Of a stretch of DNA of 64,000 nt, positions 43,801-53,000 are shown piece by piece (position 1 is the stretch's first letter; the number at the start of each line of letters is the position of its first letter). The stretch lies in the NCBI GenBank assembly GCA_016213775.1, contig JACQZR010000309.1, positions 62,001 to 126,000 on the forward strand. Direction: 5' to 3'. Position numbers and translations under genes: made by a program. The notes beneath the pieces were generated by a model. It saw only the letters and a program-made list of their open reading frames with translations, searched no databases and was not told the origin of the DNA. The stretch is from Acidobacteriota bacterium (lineage in GTDB: Bacteria > Acidobacteriota > Terriglobia > Bryobacterales > Bryobacteraceae).

Positions 43801-44374
43801 CTACTGCCAGGACGTGATCACCTACGTCCGCTCATACCATCCGACGGCGGTGTTCGAATGCCTCTGGCCGCTCGATGCAAACCAAGGAAAGCCACAGCCC
43901 TCGTCGGAGTATCGACGGCTCCTGATGCACGCGAACCTGCCCAACGAGTGGAAGAACAGCAGTTACGGCATCAAATACTTCCGGTGCGAGGGATTCGATT
44001 ATGACGTGTGGCAGAAGAACAGCAGCCTCATTCGGAAGGTGATCTCGTTCGCCAGGACGACGCTCGGCCGGCCAGCCGAGGAGTGCATGTTTCTGTCGGG
44101 CATCTACGGTCCTCCTGACCCACCGATGGCGCAGGCCTACGGCATGTGGCTCCCGCTCAAGCTCTATTCATTCTGCTTTTGGGCGTTCGATCAGTTCTGC
44201 CTGAACAGCCGTACGGTTCCGCTTCCGGTGCACTCAGTGTCCGTGAGCAACGCGCAGTACTTCAAGCCCAGGGCTGCGCGCGCCCTGGAAGCGCCAATCG
44301 CGCAAGCTTGGGTGCCTGCGGCCAGTGGCGCGCTCAACCAGTTCCGCTCCAATACGAGGGCGTGCGATGAGTAA
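40841..44374 (+). CDS. Large tail/fibre protein with TIM-barrel-like C-terminus
   Basis: A 1177-aa protein. The N-terminal half is beta-rich with Ig- and carbohydrate-binding-like segments. Residues about 650-1120 look like a (beta/alpha)8 glycoside-hydrolase-type domain: ARRWIRDLAGQFQAAGIKAS, FAFSMECYNPPAAMRAKYLS, ILLFGETQYWYFDNQAEDPN and TAVFECLWPLDANQGK. Such TIM-barrel domains occur in noncontractile-tail proteins and may bind or cut host glycans. Candidate acids are the Glu in FSMEC, FGETQ and FECLW. Confidence 0.65.
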   Translation: MSDPLHIFDPRRNFQTQGFTGKGATTTMYDATETGVSISGIFQAPDDFAVLCWWNAYEYFNHLRCKHLPRTDLAGLKLEFDIEYDHVLDGAMRLDAAKYPSVSWDAMTFVCGKGIAPDDIYEVRLLDHATVASGNETPASVEIDLTGEEPAQGTDYLHLHFRDARYTITSVECRFETQLTSDVQPATDVGGNLLPVDLHVDDANGFAVGDMAWVERTGANEELVLVLEVNQVLGFIRARITMTHANDSYVTRKTVARQAAQKLATLINTAGEPVAGRFGPDQTAVIEASATGYTGGATLTLAFKTAALPAGRYGMLGNLDRVLVTSGHDGAGTQALTWSQPGTYRFIGGDDNTKYHITLDFTQPLTDKQSHTVPINDCRKIYMVFAPHFEQSERELEDGCFLTSGVGPSDTVWQVDDSSKLSGGRYFIGTPTAEERVRLISMDSPTQVTVERGYQSSTPCSWAAGARMKKLSPQSGFASDVEWGCTISNITVTGDGSLKVGGAAARIEESDARCTYTGYWEKYSYGSGWPSQWWSTGHARRCAPSSALDVRKVSLRYSYTQQHDLYLGTFLNTDCGKISISVDGDAPTVHDLFLSEYGGTTANIKLRGAVAAGTHTVEITALFERHASSSGYYFYFDYLWPLVPVDVPDAPQEYLDVSLAIDFDTDHGYKKPPAWHLWQLQKLGFKGHADVYMGVFWNNKRRRVGATYPYATIAFSGTPSPGDVVWFSIGDTRINHAIGYGETLQQIVSHMRAAINGMFAGVWADDNFGTSTTLRIQSKAPSWTFTGLAVSTPNSVTLTLTNQMGTPGTEGDWEMIDSVTPVMTEGARRWIRDLAGQFQAAGIKASFAFSMECYNPPAAMRAKYLSYSGGVVSPGADVFLQIPSHQMHFGTHVRNYLKQMYKECADQIAAAGAPVILLFGETQYWYFDNQAEDPNGGMGFYDEEAISDFSTRYGHQIWPFRTNNDDPAGDPSHQYETANFLRDRIWAYCQDVITYVRSYHPTAVFECLWPLDANQGKPQPSSEYRRLLMHANLPNEWKNSSYGIKYFRCEGFDYDVWQKNSSLIRKVISFARTTLGRPAEECMFLSGIYGPPDPPMAQAYGMWLPLKLYSFCFWAFDQFCLNSRTVPLPVHSVSVSNAQYFKPRAARALEAPIAQAWVPAASGALNQFRSNTRACDE

Positions 44375-46664
44375 CTTTCCATCGGCCATCGATACCGCCG
44401 CCACGCTGTACAGCCCGGTCGATGCATTCTCGACCAAGCCGCTCGAAACGACCACCACATCCGCTGTCGGCGCGGGTGACTCGACCATCAGCGTGCAATC
44501 CACTGCCGGTGGATTCGCGGATGCCTATGGCGTACTGTCCATCGACGACGAGCTCGTCATCTACACGGCGCGAGGCGGGTCACAGTTCACCGGCTGCCAG
44601 CGCGGGGCGTTCGGGACCACGGTGGCCAGCCACTCGAGCGGGGCCACGGTGCGGGCCAACATGGTCGCCGGTTTCATCACCGCGATCCAGTCCGCGGTGC
44701 TCGCGATCGAGAACGAATTAGGCACCGCCGCCGCACGCAACTACGTCCGCAAGGACGGCGCGGTCACGATCACCGGCGTGAAGACGTTCCAGGACGGCGC
44801 GGAGTTCGGCAGCGGCAACAAGGCTGGCACTGGCCTGGTACGCCTGCCCAACACCGGTGCGGTGAAGTGGCGTAAGGGCGATAACTCCGGTGACCTGGGA
44901 ATGGCGCTCAACGCGAGCGACCACATCGCCATGGACGCGATCATCGACTTCGCGCCAGGCCAGACGTTCGGCGCGTTCTCGTACCCGGACGCAACGACTA
45001 CCAGCAAGGGCATCGTTCAGATAGATCCCACAGGAGGCCTCGCTGTTGCGGCAGGGGTGCTCTCAGTGGCTTCGTCGGGCGTTACGCCTGGCACATATAC
45101 CAAGCTCACCGTGGACGCCAAGGGGCGCGCCACAGCCGGCACGACGCTATCCGCCGCGGACTTGCCAGCCCATACGCACGTGGCCGGCGATATCGTTTCC
45201 GGCGCCCTGCCATTCACGATCCAGAACAGCGGCTCCGTGGTCGGTACGCGGCGGGCACTGAACCTGATCCAAGGCGCGAACATGGCGCTCTCGTTCGCCG
45301 ATGATTCGGGCAATGATCGGGTCACGGTCACTCTGGCGCTCGGCTCCGTTCCAGCGCACTCGCACGCGGAAAGCGACGTCACGAACCTCGTCTCGGATCT
45401 GGCCGCGCGGCCGACGAAGGGGTTAGGATGGAATCCCTCCCGCGCCGCTGTCATCGACCCCGGAGGTGCACTCCAGGGAGCCGTGGGGAACGCCAGCGAT
45501 TGCGTGCTCGTTGACGGCACCAGTGCGGCCAAGGCGAACGCGACCCACACGCACGCTGCCTCGGATCTCAACTCCGGCACGCTCGCACTCGCGCGTGGCG
45601 GTACCGCTGCGGATCTCTCGGCGACCGGTCCCGGCTTCTTGAAGCAGGCGAGTTCGGGCGCGGCGGTGACCGTTGCCGCAATTGCGGCAGGAGACCTGCC
45701 GTCGCACACCCACACCTCGGCGCAGATCAGCGACGCCACCGCGAACGCCACGGCCAGCACGGTCGTCCTGCGCGACGGTTCCGCGGGCGCCAACTTCGGC
45801 TACGTCGCCGCCAACAACCTGTGGGCATATCTCGAATCGCATCTCCAATCCGTCGAGTGCGGCGCGTTCCAGACGGTTAGCGGCGCGTTCGAGAACATGG
45901 CGAAGTACTCGGAGGACTTCAGCGTCGCCGCCTGGGACAAGAACGGCGACTCCTGTTCGGTCACGGCCAACAGCACCACGGCACCGGACGGCAACACGAC
46001 CGTCGACACCGTGAGCGCGAACACCTCGACGCCGATCATCCAGCAGCAGATTGCTGGCTTGGTTTCGGGTGGGCAGTACACGTTCTACCTGTGGGCGAAG
46101 GTTGCGAGCGGGACCAAGCAGGTCTCCCTCGCCATCGTGGACAACACCTATGCCACCTACCTCGCCGGCCCGATGAGCATCACGCTCACGACGTTGTGGC
46201 AGCGGTTCAAGATTACAGGCACGCTGGCCGGCGGGCAGACCGGCCTGTGGATCGTCGTGCGCCAGTATGCAGGCAACGGCGACAACTGGACCTCCGGCGA
46301 TATCCACCTGTGGGGCGCGTGCCTCCAGCAGGGCAACGATCCGAAAAAGGGCTATGCACGCACGTGGGGCTACCAGGCGTCGCCGGTTGCGGCCGGAGTC
46401 GCGTGTGGTCCGATGCTGGTCGTGGCGGAGGATAGCAGCGAATCGCCGTTCCGGGTCACCGGCCCAGGCTCGAACCTCTCGGACCACACGCTGCTGCAAG
46501 TTACGTCCGGAGGCGAACTGATCATCGCGGGCAGTACCGGCAATGGCTACCGGCTCGCGGAACTGATGGGCGCCACAAATCCGTCAGGATGGTCGGGCGT
46601 GATCAAGGTGAAGAATCCCGCTGGAGTCACGGCGGGCTATATCCTGCTCTACTCCAACCCGTAA
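44367..46664 (+). CDS. Tail fibre protein
   Basis: A 765-aa protein, ATG 44367 overlapping the upstream stop by 8 bp. It has short repeats with His-Thr-His (LPAHTHVAGDIVSGALPF, VPAHSHAESDVTNL, LPSHTHTSAQISDA, ATHTHAASDLNSG) typical of trimeric phage fibres, where such motifs can bind iron. A C-terminal beta-sandwich region (about 540-700) has carbohydrate-binding character (GGQYTFYLWAKVASGTKQVS). It probably recognises the host surface. Confidence 0.8.
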   Translation: MSNFPSAIDTAATLYSPVDAFSTKPLETTTTSAVGAGDSTISVQSTAGGFADAYGVLSIDDELVIYTARGGSQFTGCQRGAFGTTVASHSSGATVRANMVAGFITAIQSAVLAIENELGTAAARNYVRKDGAVTITGVKTFQDGAEFGSGNKAGTGLVRLPNTGAVKWRKGDNSGDLGMALNASDHIAMDAIIDFAPGQTFGAFSYPDATTTSKGIVQIDPTGGLAVAAGVLSVASSGVTPGTYTKLTVDAKGRATAGTTLSAADLPAHTHVAGDIVSGALPFTIQNSGSVVGTRRALNLIQGANMALSFADDSGNDRVTVTLALGSVPAHSHAESDVTNLVSDLAARPTKGLGWNPSRAAVIDPGGALQGAVGNASDCVLVDGTSAAKANATHTHAASDLNSGTLALARGGTAADLSATGPGFLKQASSGAAVTVAAIAAGDLPSHTHTSAQISDATANATASTVVLRDGSAGANFGYVAANNLWAYLESHLQSVECGAFQTVSGAFENMAKYSEDFSVAAWDKNGDSCSVTANSTTAPDGNTTVDTVSANTSTPIIQQQIAGLVSGGQYTFYLWAKVASGTKQVSLAIVDNTYATYLAGPMSITLTTLWQRFKITGTLAGGQTGLWIVVRQYAGNGDNWTSGDIHLWGACLQQGNDPKKGYARTWGYQASPVAAGVACGPMLVVAEDSSESPFRVTGPGSNLSDHTLLQVTSGGELIIAGSTGNGYRLAELMGATNPSGWSGVIKVKNPAGVTAGYILLYSNP

Positions 46665-46675
46665 AGGAAATCCAA

Positions 46676-47089
46676 ATGAAATTGACGCTGGATCACACCC
46701 AGCGTCTGAACCTGCACGCGCTCCTGGGCGCGCAGCGGGCAGACGTGGGGTCTATTCGCGCGATCTGGTCCATCCAGGACCGCATCGCCCTCGACGCCGA
46801 CGAAGAGAAGGCGGTCGAAGTGAAACGCGAGATAGTCGCCAGCCAGGAGCGCGTGCTGTGGAATCCCGCGCGCTCGCTGCCGGCGAAAGAGTTTGAGTTC
46901 ACCGATCCGGAGATCGCGCGCATCAAAACGGCGATCCAGACGTGGGACTCGTATGGCGTCAACGCCGACCGGCGTTGGCTTCAGCCGCTGATTGATGCCC
47001 TATTTCTCCGTGATACAGGGGCGCCCAATAGCGTAGGCCCTGGTTCGCATGACGAAGCCCTACATCGGCCGTTCCACAGACGTTCATGA
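46676..47089 (+). CDS. Hypothetical phage protein, end of late operon
   Basis: A 137-aa protein; ATG 46676 with AAAGGAAA upstream. It is helical and charged (LDHTQRLNLHALLGAQRADV, DEEKAVEVKREIVASQERVL, EFEFTDPEIARIKTAIQTWD). Proteins of this kind often follow the fibre gene in phages, but the role is unknown. It is the last gene that clearly belongs to the phage late operon; the composition changes after about 47,100. Confidence 0.65.
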   Translation: MKLTLDHTQRLNLHALLGAQRADVGSIRAIWSIQDRIALDADEEKAVEVKREIVASQERVLWNPARSLPAKEFEFTDPEIARIKTAIQTWDSYGVNADRRWLQPLIDALFLRDTGAPNSVGPGSHDEALHRPFHRRS

Positions 47090-47223
47090 CTCGATCACAA
47101 TGACCCTCGTGAGACGCTTGCGTCATCCTTCATTTCTTGGCAGTTCTGCGTTTCGAACCCCAAGGGGGCAGTCTCGATCTTTCATCGCCAGCGTGCCGTG
47201 ACGATGAGATGATAGTTGAAGTA

Positions 47224-47742
47224 ATGGACCATGTTCCCTCTTCTGGTCGACTGCGGTCGCCTGCGCTTCGGCACGCCGGGGCCGGCTCAGCCGATATCGT
47301 AAGCGCCGAAACACGCTCGCGCATGATGGCAGCAGTGGCTCAAAAGGACACGCGGGCGGAACTCCAGGTAAGGGAAATTCTCCACACTTCGGGAATCCGC
47401 TATCGAATCCGAAATGGTGATCTGCCTGGGTCACCGGACATCGCGAATCGCTCCTCGCGTTGGGCAGTTTTTGTAAACGGATGCTTCTGGCACGGGCACA
47501 AGAACTGTAGGAAGACGAAGAGTACAACGGCCTCGCGAATACCGAAGACGCGAGCGGAATTCTGGTCTAATAAACTTGTTGCTAACCGCGTGAGGGATGC
47601 CAAACGCTGTCGAGAATTGAGACGGATGGGCTACCGCGTTCTGATTATTTGGGAGTGCGATTTGTTTGACCTGGAGAAAGTGGCAGATCGTCTGCGCAGG
47701 TGCTGCGCCGAAAGAGGAGCATGCGAAGCGGAACGTCTCTAA
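47224..47742 (+). CDS. vsr: Very short patch repair (Vsr) endonuclease
   Basis: A 172-aa protein (ATG 47224; 47209 is also in frame). It contains SAETRSRMMAAVAQKDTRAE, GDLPGSPDIANRSSRWAVFV, NGCFWHGHKNC and the C-terminal RELRRMGYRVLIIWECDL, all diagnostic of Vsr. The enzyme nicks next to T:G mismatches that come from deamination of 5-methylcytosine. The catalytic Asp is in SPDI. At the position of E. coli His64 there is Asn (VNGCFWH). It overlaps the cytosine methyltransferase gene by 22 bp, so it probably protects the host from mutations made by that enzyme. Confidence 0.9.
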   Translation: MDHVPSSGRLRSPALRHAGAGSADIVSAETRSRMMAAVAQKDTRAELQVREILHTSGIRYRIRNGDLPGSPDIANRSSRWAVFVNGCFWHGHKNCRKTKSTTASRIPKTRAEFWSNKLVANRVRDAKRCRELRRMGYRVLIIWECDLFDLEKVADRLRRCCAERGACEAERL

Positions 47743-48866
47743 AGAGTGTGGGCTTGTTTGCCGGAATTGGCGGCTTCGAACTGGGGCTAGCAAAGGCCGG
47801 TCACGAGATTACACATCTTTGTGAAATAGACCCGGCAGCACAGGCTGTGTTGAGGAAGCGCTTCGACGCGGTCAAGGTCGATGAGGATATTCGGCGGATC
47901 TCTCGCCTGCCAAAAGGAACTGAACTCGTCGCCGCCGGGTTTCCGTGTCAGGACCTCTCGCAGGTGGGCCAGGCCCGCGGAATGAGCGGCGAAAAATCCG
48001 GTATCGTCAGCCATGTTTTTAGACTCCTCGCGACGAATCGTGTCCAATGGGTCTTACTCGAGAACGTCCCCTTCATGCTCCATCTAGATCGCGGCGCCGC
48101 GATTCACTATGTCACCGGGCAACTGGAGGCACTCGGATACTCATGGGCGTACCGCACGGTAGACACGCGGTCGTTCGGCCTCCCTCAGCGGCGAGCGCGG
48201 GTGTTTCTGTTGGCCGGTCTAGATGAAGATCCTTGGCGTAAACTCTTTCACGATGGTGTACCCAGCATGGAGGCGCGGACCGAGAAAGCTCCCCCGTGTG
48301 GCTTCTATTGGACTGAGGGCAATCGGGGAATCGGCTGGGCACCGAACGCCATTCCTACGTTGAAGGGCGGTTCGGGTCTCGGGATCCCTTCTCCTCCCGC
48401 TATCTGGCTCCGGGATGGTTCGATCGTTACTCCAGAGATTCGGGATGCCGAGCGTGTCCAGGGCTTCGCCGCAGATTGGACCAAGCCCGCCGAGTCCGTC
48501 GGCGGACGCGGCATTCGATGGCGTCTCGTTGGAAACGCTGTCACGACGAGGGTCTCCGAATGGTTGGGGGCGTCACTGGCTGACGGTTACGGTCCGGAAC
48601 CGGGCGGACTCCGGGCTTTAGGCACTCGCGATCTTTGGCCGGCGGCGGCAATGGGGCAAAATGGCGAAAGATTCGAGGTCCGGGCTTCGAAGTGGCCGGT
48701 CAGACGGAACCCGAAGTCGATCGAGGATTTCCTATGTTACGAACCGCGAGCTCTTTCTCATAAAGCCGCATCCGGCTTTTGGCAGCGGCTGAAAGCGAGC
48801 AACCTCGATTATCCGGCCGACTTTGCGCGAGATCTGAAGGATCACATTCGCATCTCTCAGCCCTGA
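47721..48866 (+). CDS. druM: DNA cytosine-C5 methyltransferase, DruM-like
   Basis: A 381-aa protein; AAAGAGGAGC sits just before ATG 47721. Motifs are GLFAGIGGFELGLAKAG (I), AGFPCQDLSQVGQARGMSG with the catalytic Cys (IV), LLENVPF (VI), PQRRARVFLLAGLDED (VIII) and LVGNAVTTRVS (X). It methylates cytosine C5 in a sequence it selects. Next to a DruF/DruG/DruE-like operon it fits DruM of Druantia type II. Its 3' end overlaps the convergent nuclease gene by 10 bp. Confidence 0.88.
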   Translation: MRSGTSLKSVGLFAGIGGFELGLAKAGHEITHLCEIDPAAQAVLRKRFDAVKVDEDIRRISRLPKGTELVAAGFPCQDLSQVGQARGMSGEKSGIVSHVFRLLATNRVQWVLLENVPFMLHLDRGAAIHYVTGQLEALGYSWAYRTVDTRSFGLPQRRARVFLLAGLDEDPWRKLFHDGVPSMEARTEKAPPCGFYWTEGNRGIGWAPNAIPTLKGGSGLGIPSPPAIWLRDGSIVTPEIRDAERVQGFAADWTKPAESVGGRGIRWRLVGNAVTTRVSEWLGASLADGYGPEPGGLRALGTRDLWPAAAMGQNGERFEVRASKWPVRRNPKSIEDFLCYEPRALSHKAASGFWQRLKASNLDYPADFARDLKDHIRISQP

Positions 48867-50080
48867 GCGGCATCGACGAAGACGCGAAGGGTCCAAGCCG
48901 TTATCTCGTGGGGGGTCATGGCCACCTCATGGAAGTTTTGCGGGTGACGCCAACCTGTCTTGTGCATCCTTGCTTCTATCGAGGCGAGATCAAAGAACCA
49001 CAACGTCTGCGGCGGCGCTGACGTACACACCGTTTCGGAATACATCTGATGAATCTTCACGGTTCGACCGGCAAGATCCGCGATCTTGAGCGTGACGTAT
49101 TTGCTGTACCGTTTTTCTCGTGCAAGAACGGTTCCAGCGGTATCGAGTGGAAGCTCCCAGGGGTTGGCGGGGCTTTTCCAGAGGGCTGAGACGGCGTTGC
49201 GATATGCCGGGCATACAGGTCTTAGTTCACACCCTTTACACTGTCGGCCAATGACGGCAATATCCTCGGCTTCAACATGCATGCCGGCGGGCAGCCGGGA
49301 AGTTATGACGCCCAACCACTGGGAGGTAGCTTGTATTTCTGCATCGCCGAATGAGGCGAAGGACTCGCCGTCTCTGCTTAATACGCGCAAGGAAACGCGC
49401 CTATCAGGTGCCAATTCAAGGGCCGCAAGCCCGTAGAGACGAAGTTGAAGTGCCGTCTCTTCGTTCAAGCCCCCGTCTGAGTCGGCTACCCGGCCCGATT
49501 TGAGATCCGATATCCTCACGTCGCGAAGCGTCTCACGGTCCACAAGATCGAGCCTGCCCCGGATTCGTAGAGTGGATGACTCGAACGGTACTTCGGCCGC
49601 GGTTTGTAGTTTGCGCTCCAGGAACCGAGCTAGCGTCAACGGTGCCGGTCGATGCCTGGCAGAATTGGCGCGATCGGCCAGGGGCCGCCTCTTTACAGCC
49701 TCCTCCGCAGCCGTAACAGCGAGATATCGCCGCTTTTCCCATTCCCACTTTGTGAAAGCCACCCGCAAATCTGCATAACGGCGAGTGTCCTCGCTCCTGG
49801 AGAGAAGAAGCGCGGTCTTGGCGAGCAGGTGATCAAATGCCTCCGCTGCGTCGCCGGGTATACAGTTGCTGCCGAGGCGGCCGGAAACCGCGAGCTCGGT
49901 AAGGGTATGAGCCAGTCTCCCGAACTCCGCTCGTGGGCCACTCGGCCTTTCGGGAAGCTCGGACAAGGGAGCGACGGCCCGAAGCAGACAAGGTCCTGCG
50001 GCAGCTAAACGCGTAACGCTCAAATGGAGCGGGATTTCGATTGCTCCGATCGGCTGCGGTAAAGGGACTACCGATTCCAT
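48857..50080 (-). CDS. PD-(D/E)XK nuclease with 4-Cys cluster, Druantia-associated
   Basis: A 407-aa protein; ATG 50080 overlaps the end of the large helicase gene by 13 bp, so the two are translationally coupled. AEFGRLAHTL (about 51-60) holds the GxxxH motif, RGRLDLVDRE (about 174-183) and SDLKSG (about 191-196) supply Asp178, Asp192 and Lys194, and LQLRLYGL is the QxxxY motif. Cys31 with Cys281, Cys284 and Cys290 matches the split Fe-S cluster of Cas4/AddB. A C-terminal region (about 310-370) looks like an OB-fold. It may provide the DNA-cutting step of the defence system. Confidence 0.8.
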   Translation of the reverse strand: MESVVPLPQPIGAIEIPLHLSVTRLAAAGPCLLRAVAPLSELPERPSGPRAEFGRLAHTLTELAVSGRLGSNCIPGDAAEAFDHLLAKTALLLSRSEDTRRYADLRVAFTKWEWEKRRYLAVTAAEEAVKRRPLADRANSARHRPAPLTLARFLERKLQTAAEVPFESSTLRIRGRLDLVDRETLRDVRISDLKSGRVADSDGGLNEETALQLRLYGLAALELAPDRRVSLRVLSRDGESFASFGDAEIQATSQWLGVITSRLPAGMHVEAEDIAVIGRQCKGCELRPVCPAYRNAVSALWKSPANPWELPLDTAGTVLAREKRYSKYVTLKIADLAGRTVKIHQMYSETVCTSAPPQTLWFFDLASIEARMHKTGWRHPQNFHEVAMTPHEITAWTLRVFVDAAQG

Positions 50081-53000
50081 TCGCGCCGGAGCCTTTCACG
50101 TTCGGAAACTTGCCGTCGCGAAAGCTCGAATGTGTCCGAAAACTCGGGCGGGCTGCCGATCTGGCGTATGGCTTCTTCGAGAATACCCGACGGATTTCCG
50201 ATGTCCCAAAGCGGATGTACGACCAGTGCCCAACGTTTCTGGCTTCGATCGAAGCGAAAGGCAGTCAGCTTTCCGACATCGATGACTTCACCGTTCGAGC
50301 GATAATTCGTCACAAGCGCCGTCGCGTAACGGCGGGCGAGGGCAGGCCAGTCCGAGAGCGAGGGGCTCGCCTCGAAATTGCCGTCCAGGCCACAAGAGAA
50401 TTGCGGATCATGCAGGCACTCCAAGAACGAGAGTCCAAGTCTCCAATCTAGCAGCCCATGGTAGGACTGATTTCCATAGCGCTGAAGGCACAGGTAACAG
50501 GACTGGTCGCACTGCGCAGCATGATCGACTCCGTTTTTCGAGCCACGATACTCCTTGAGAGGGAAAGCTGAAGGATCATTCACTGCGGATCCGATCATTC
50601 TCGTGACGTACGGGTCTCCGCTAGCTTCTTTCATCGCCAGCCGCTCGCAAAACCCGGAGCCGTTCACGAGATGATCCGTGATTTGGAGCACCGGAACCGG
50701 TGCGCCGTTTGACAAATGGACACGGGGGTCGACGATATCGAATTCCTCCGGGTCGATATCGAGATCGAGAGCGGCTCTGTGTACCACTATAAATGTCGCA
50801 GACAGCGCCGCCGCACGGACGGAAGTGACGACACGATTCTCTCCGCTTACGCGTTCGAGCCGTAGACCAGGTGCGATGGCCGTGACTGCCATGAAAAGCG
50901 AGTCGGTAGTTTTCGCTGCAGCGAGCCAGACGTTCGTGCGGGACGAGCCGCCGGCGTCGGGTTGGTATCCGTTCGGCGGAACGAGATCCGTCGCAATCGA
51001 CTGGGCGAGAAGTCGGGTGTGGCGTAGCCCGGGTAGCGTATGACTGAAGCCATCTACGCTGAAGCCGGCTGGCATAGGAGTCGCTGTATTGCCTGCTGTG
51101 TCCCCTCCGCGGTTCAGACGATATGTTCGCGCCTGCCGAAGAAAATGAGTGCTGATGTTCGAACCTCCTGGAATCAGTTGGAGTTCTCTGAATTCGGCGG
51201 TGATCGATCTGTGTTTCGATCCGAACCTGTCGTTCTCCCTTATGAGCCCTGGACGCAGGTCGGTTCTGAACCCTGCCGGAGTCACGCACTCGCCTGCTCG
51301 GTCATCGGGCAGTACATACCCACATGTCTTGCAGTCCGCACCATTCGGTTTTACGTTGAAGCGGTGCCAGCTTCCACACCGGGTACATTGAACCAGCCAG
51401 AACGGATCGCCGAATGCCGGAGTATACGGTGCGATGTCCCGCGGAATGGTTTTGTTTCCTGGCCTGAAGGGATTCTCGAGTTGTCCTGTGAAACCAATAG
51501 AGCGGTGTTGCTGCTTGTCTTTGACGATGATCGAACCGGGGGCAAACTCGAAGATCGCCAAGTCGAGGTCACGATCGATGGTGCTCCATTCTCGTTGGTG
51601 GTCGTCCTCATCCTCCAAAGTATCGACGTACAGATTTCGTACCCGAGTAGGCATCCCAAACATGGGAAGAAGTCCCGCCTCGGCGAGGGTGTGAGCGAGG
51701 CCGTCTCGGACGTCGTTGGCCAGAAGCTCCCGTGCTCCTCTGATTTCTTCGAGGACGTGGTCGGGCTCCAAATCGGCAACGAGATCGGTTGGCCTGATTT
51801 CGGAGTCCGCGCTGAGCACTGCGGCGAACCGGTCCCGATCGACCCTGGTAGTCTCAAGTTCGTCTCTCAGGCGCGCCGGCCAGTTCTGTGCCGGATCGAA
51901 GTAGTCGCGTGACGGTATGAACTCTCCGTGTATGTCGGGCGTGGCATCGTCTCCGGGATAAGGTGTGCCTATGCGGCGACACTCGGCACGAATATTTTCG
52001 AATGCCTTTGCGAGCCAAGCCTTCCGTAAGAGCCTCCGCGCGATGATGACCTGCCGTTTGGTGAGGAACGGAGGTGGCGGCGGATCTCCCGTGATTCGTG
52101 CCGGATGCCGGAAATAATAGAGATCGTGGCTTTTGCTCCTGCACACGGTCATTACCGACGAAAATGCCTGTCCGCGACGACCGGCTCGGCCGACTCGCTG
52201 CTGGTAGTTAAATCGCTGAGGCGGCATGTTTGCCTGGAAAACAGCTTGGAGTGGGCCGATGTCGATTCCGACTTCCATGGTGGTCGTTACTGCGAGGAGG
52301 TCGATCAACCTGGCATTCTCTTCGAGTTCCGATGGTGCCGGGAATAGAATCCCGCGGAACCGCCGCTGGCGTTCCGCGGGATCATCCGTCTGGCCAGTGA
52401 GTTCCTCGCAACGCACCCGGAATACGGGTTCTCCGCGTTCCACCCTCTTTCCCAGGAAATTTGCCCGTCGGATCTCCTCCACCGTGCCGGAGGGATCGGG
52501 ACCGAGTGCGCCAAAACATCGCGTGCAGATTCTGGCGCCCTTGTGCAAGTGAACCCGTCCGCAACGTGGGCACCTCCAGTACGGATCGTTGCCTTGGGGA
52601 ACCCTGATGCTCAACCTGCCAGTGTGGATTATGCCGCCTGGATGTCTTTGTGCGTCGAGAATCGCGAGAACGCGGCTCAGCTCGGCTCGTGCGCGTGTTC
52701 CGTCGCCAAGAGCCGCAGTCGCAAAACGAAGAACGCGTTCACCTGGTCCGATATCCTGAACACCAGTCCAATCCTTCGCACGAGTGTCATAAGGACTTTC
52801 GTTGACTCGGTACGAATCGCCGAGCACGCGGACATACGCCGCGAGGACGTCCTGATCGTCGGCATCGCGTGCGGCGGAAAGCGGAATCGTCGGATAGCCC
52901 AGCCCGGTTTCCTCAAGCGAGAAGTACGTCTTGTTGAAAACTGTTTGGGAGATCGTCTCCAATGACTCTCGCACGATTTCTCTACGCACGTCATCGATAT

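Noticed and set aside
47113-47124. GACGC-TT-GCGTC as a terminator of the late operon
   Set aside because: Only five base pairs with a two-base loop and no clear T-run; not enough to call.
47150-47168. TTTCGAACCCC near the end of the phage genes, a possible tRNA end or attachment site
   Set aside because: No cloverleaf can be drawn and no second copy is available in the window to support an att site.
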